From contig CAJMSZ010000008.1 in assembly GCA_905216215.1 (NCBI GenBank), positions 1-64,000 on the forward strand: 64,000 nt of DNA, written 5' to 3'. This stretch comes from an uncultured bacterium. GTDB taxonomy: Bacteria > Bacillota > Clostridia > Lachnospirales > Lachnospiraceae. The notes beneath the pieces were generated by a model. It saw only the letters and a list, made by a program, of their open reading frames with translations, did no database searches and was not told where the DNA came from. Position 1 is the stretch's first letter, and each line of letters begins with the position of its first letter. The position numbers were made by a program, and so were the translations under genes. Positions 61,953 through 64,000 of this stretch are shown here, one piece after another.

Positions 61953-61981
61953 TTGACATTTTTCTGGAAAAGAGGTATTCT
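61953..61981 (+). promoter_or_regulatory. Extra promoter ahead of the opp substrate-binding gene
   Basis: TTGACA (61953-61958), 17 bases, TATTCT (61976-61981). A small IR ATCAGA-TAAT-TCTGAT (61921-61936) precedes it. It would give the binding lipoprotein more transcript than the permeases. Confidence 0.6.
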
Positions 61982-62061
61982 AACCCAAAATGAAAGGTTG
62001 TGTCAAATGTGTGAAGACGGGTTTGACACAACATTCATAATATATAAAGGAGGAGTTTCTT

Positions 62062-63771
62062 ATGAAAAAGAGAGTAGTAGCACTTGTGCTTTCGCTTGCT
62101 ATGGTTTCTAGTTTAGTAGCTTGCGGTGGCGGAAGCAGCAACACAAAAACAGACACTGAAACAACAGAAAGTTCTGCACCGGACTGGAAGGACTATGACG
62201 AAAGAATTGCGGCAATCAGAAAAGAAACTGATTTGGCAAAACGTGAAGCCCTGATGCATGAAGCAGAGGATGAACTGATGGATACATGGGCTGTAGTACC
62301 ACTTTATTACTACAATGATGTATACATGCAGAAAACAGATGTAGAAAATATTTACGCTAACTTGTTTGGATTTAAGTATTTTGGATTTGCCAAGACACCA
62401 ACAAATGAATTAGCACTTCAGATTGCATCTGAACCGGACAAACTTGATCCGGCACTGAACTCAACTGTAGATGGAGCCTGCCTTGCAATTCTTGCATTCT
62501 CAGGACTTTATGCTTATGATGAAGATGGACAGTTAGTACCAGAATTGGCAGAAAGTTATGAAATGAGTGATGACGCTCTGACATACACATTCAAGATGCG
62601 TGACGGATTAAAATGGTCTGACGGTGAAACACTTGATGCAAATGATGTAGTATACAGCTGGAACAGACTCGCTAATCCAGATACTGCTGCTGACTATTCA
62701 TATCTTACATCAGCAATCGCAACAAACAGTGACGGAACACTTCAGATTGAAGCTTCTGAAGACGGAAAGACATTTACAGTTCATTTGACAGCTCCATGTG
62801 CATATTTCCTTGATTTATGTGCATTCCCAGCATTTTATCCAGTACCAGAGCAGGCAGTAACATCTGCTGAAGGCGCTGATACAAATCCTGGAGCATGGGC
62901 TCTGGAAGCTGGATTTGTAACATCAGGACCAATGAAACTGACAGCATGGAATCATAATGAATCTATGACATATGAACCAAATGAAAACTACTGGGCAGCA
63001 GACAAAGTTTCTTTGAAAAAAATCAACTTTATGTTAAGCTCTGATGACACAGCAGTTTACAACGCATTCAAAGATGGTTCTCTTCAGTTTATTGATACCG
63101 TTGCAACAGATATTATGGCAACTGTAAAAGAAACTCCAGAGTTCCACAAGGTTGATACACTTGGAACATATTACTGCGGATTCAATGTAAACAGTGAACT
63201 TTTCGCTGGCAAGACAGTAGAACAGGCTGCAGCTATGAGAAAAGCTATATCGCTTCTGATTGACCGTGAATATATTATCGAAACAGTTGCACAGGCTGGT
63301 CAGGAACCTGCTAATACATTTATCCCAACTGGTATGGCAGATGGAAATGGCGGAGAATTCAGAAAGAATGATGACGCTTACACATATCCGGATAAGGAGA
63401 ATGTTGGATACTATGATACAAAATTGACAGACGATACAGTAGATGAAGCAAGAGAATTGCTGAAAGAGGCTGGTTATGAATTTGATGATAACGGTATGTT
63501 ATCAGAAAGCACACCAATCGATATCACATACCTTACAAATGATTCCGAAGGTAACGTTAAGATTGGTGAAGCAATTCAGCAGGATTTAGGAGCAATCGGA
63601 ATCAACTTAAATGTTGAAACTCGTGAATGGTCTGTATTCCTTAACGAACGTAAAGAAGGTAAATTTGACTTCTGCCGTGAAGGATGGTTAGCAGATTACA
63701 ATGACCCAATCAACATGCTTGAAATGTGGGAGTCAACCTCAGGAAATAACGATATGCAGTTTGGTAAATAA
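62062..63771 (+). CDS. oppA: Oligopeptide-binding lipoprotein, apparently circularly permuted OppA
   Basis: 569 residues with a lipoprotein signal (lipobox SLVAC, Cys21). Residues about 41-112 (YDERIAAIRKETD..., then LMHEAEDELMDTWAVVPLYYY and FGFKYFGF) correspond to the C-terminal end of normal SBP_bac_5 proteins. Only then, at about 114, does the usual N-terminal start appear (LALQIASEPDKLDPALNST), and the family order runs normally to residue 569 (WLADYNDPINMLEMW, then SGNNDMQFGK), where it stops just where the moved segment would normally continue. So the order is C-terminal piece then body. Size and GC are normal for its neighbours. It follows oppF with its own promoter. Confidence 0.85.
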   Translation: MKKRVVALVLSLAMVSSLVACGGGSSNTKTDTETTESSAPDWKDYDERIAAIRKETDLAKREALMHEAEDELMDTWAVVPLYYYNDVYMQKTDVENIYANLFGFKYFGFAKTPTNELALQIASEPDKLDPALNSTVDGACLAILAFSGLYAYDEDGQLVPELAESYEMSDDALTYTFKMRDGLKWSDGETLDANDVVYSWNRLANPDTAADYSYLTSAIATNSDGTLQIEASEDGKTFTVHLTAPCAYFLDLCAFPAFYPVPEQAVTSAEGADTNPGAWALEAGFVTSGPMKLTAWNHNESMTYEPNENYWAADKVSLKKINFMLSSDDTAVYNAFKDGSLQFIDTVATDIMATVKETPEFHKVDTLGTYYCGFNVNSELFAGKTVEQAAAMRKAISLLIDREYIIETVAQAGQEPANTFIPTGMADGNGGEFRKNDDAYTYPDKENVGYYDTKLTDDTVDEARELLKEAGYEFDDNGMLSESTPIDITYLTNDSEGNVKIGEAIQQDLGAIGINLNVETREWSVFLNERKEGKFDFCREGWLADYNDPINMLEMWESTSGNNDMQFGK

Positions 63772-63798
63772 TCCGAATTTGTATAGAGCATAAGAAAA

Positions 63799-63831
63799 AC
63801 GCAAAAGGCATTTCTGTCTTTTGCGTTTTTT
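63799..63831 (+). terminator. Rho-independent terminator after oppA
   Basis: ACGCAAAAG (63799-63807) pairs with CTTTTGCGT (63818-63826), followed by TTTTT. Confidence 0.88.
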
Positions 63832-63848
63832 GCAATACTAATATAGAT

Positions 63849-64000
63849 AATGATGTTGGGGTCGAAAGCCGCAACTATGATGCCTGCGGATTGTTCCGTG
63901 CTTTGCACTCCCACAATCCTGCTCAATATTCGCATATCGTGGGATTAGCATCCCACTTTTATGCTCATATTGGGGCGGGTTCCAAGGTCTTTCAACCACT
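63849..64000 (+). repeat. Dispersed repeat, copy 3 (plus orientation, cut by window end)
   Basis: The first 73 bases match copy 2 (28112-28184) at all but about seven positions. Core stem GGATTGT (63888-63894) pairs with ACAATCC (63913-63919), with an inner GTGC-ttt-GCAC hairpin. A second hairpin GTGGGAT-TAGC-ATCCCAC (63939-63956) follows. The tail GGTTCCAAGGTCTTTCAACC resembles the far end of copy 1. Confidence 0.8.

Overview
The window reads as chromosome from a low-to-moderate-GC Gram-positive anaerobe. The best fit is family Lachnospiraceae (Blautia / Dorea / Mediterraneibacter-like gut clostridia); this is inference from content, not from a marker gene. Supporting signs are strong AGGAGG-type ribosome binding sites, a pyruvate:ferredoxin oxidoreductase, Firmicutes gene order (priA-def-fmt-rsmB-rlmN-prpC-prkC-rsgA-rpe-thiN and era-yqzL-recO-glyS), a PASTA kinase, many LPXTG-free lipoproteins and a family of dispersed GC-rich repeats. 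No rRNA, tRNA or CRISPR array was seen.

Layout. 1-2.3 kb: accessory edge with an XRE regulator, an ECF sigma/anti-sigma pair and direct and inverted repeats typical of an integration scar. 2.3-7.5 kb: a peptidoglycan cluster holding a D-aspartate-ligase-like ATP-grasp enzyme, aspartate racemase and two MurE-family ligases with different amino-acid signatures. 7.5-19.4 kb: the conserved priA-to-thiN housekeeping run. 19.5-21.4 kb: a second ECF sigma/anti-sigma pair. 21.5-30.1 kb: transporters (AGCS, ZIP, MATE), regulators, oleate hydratase, a C_GCAxxG_C_C redox protein, and clear gene decay (3' stubs of an ABC ATPase and a MATE gene, two copies of a dispersed repeat). 30.1-31.5 kb: small decayed mobile island with a ribbon-helix-helix gene, short unknown genes and a deleted tyrosine integrase. 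31.5-37.2 kb: ychF, an Lgt homologue lacking key catalytic residues, and PFOR. 37.4-42.2 kb: a tight three-gene operon coding for a membrane methyltransferase, a GH3-family acyl-adenylating enzyme and a 7TM-GAF-GGDEF-HD-GYP protein. 42.2-45.2 kb: a lysine riboswitch controlling a polar amino acid ABC transporter. 45.4-51.8 kb: M16C protease, era, yqzL, recO, glyS. 52-56 kb: folate operon folC-folE-HD-folP-folBK. 56.1-57.5 kb: M18 aminopeptidase. 57.9-63.8 kb: an opp oligopeptide transporter whose substrate-binding protein appears circularly permuted. The window ends inside a third copy of the dispersed repeat.

Most interesting points: (1) the OppA-type lipoprotein carries the usual C-terminal segment at its N terminus and stops exactly where that segment should begin; (2) the methyltransferase-GH3-HD-GYP operon, which matches no pathway I know; (3) the D-Asp ligase/racemase/MurE-like operon beside a second MurE with the meso-DAP signature; (4) the Lgt homologue with both conserved arginines replaced; (5) the dispersed structured repeat, with two opposed copies bracketing the oleate hydratase region; (6) an HD-domain protein inserted in the folate operon where a pterin phosphatase step lacks a gene.
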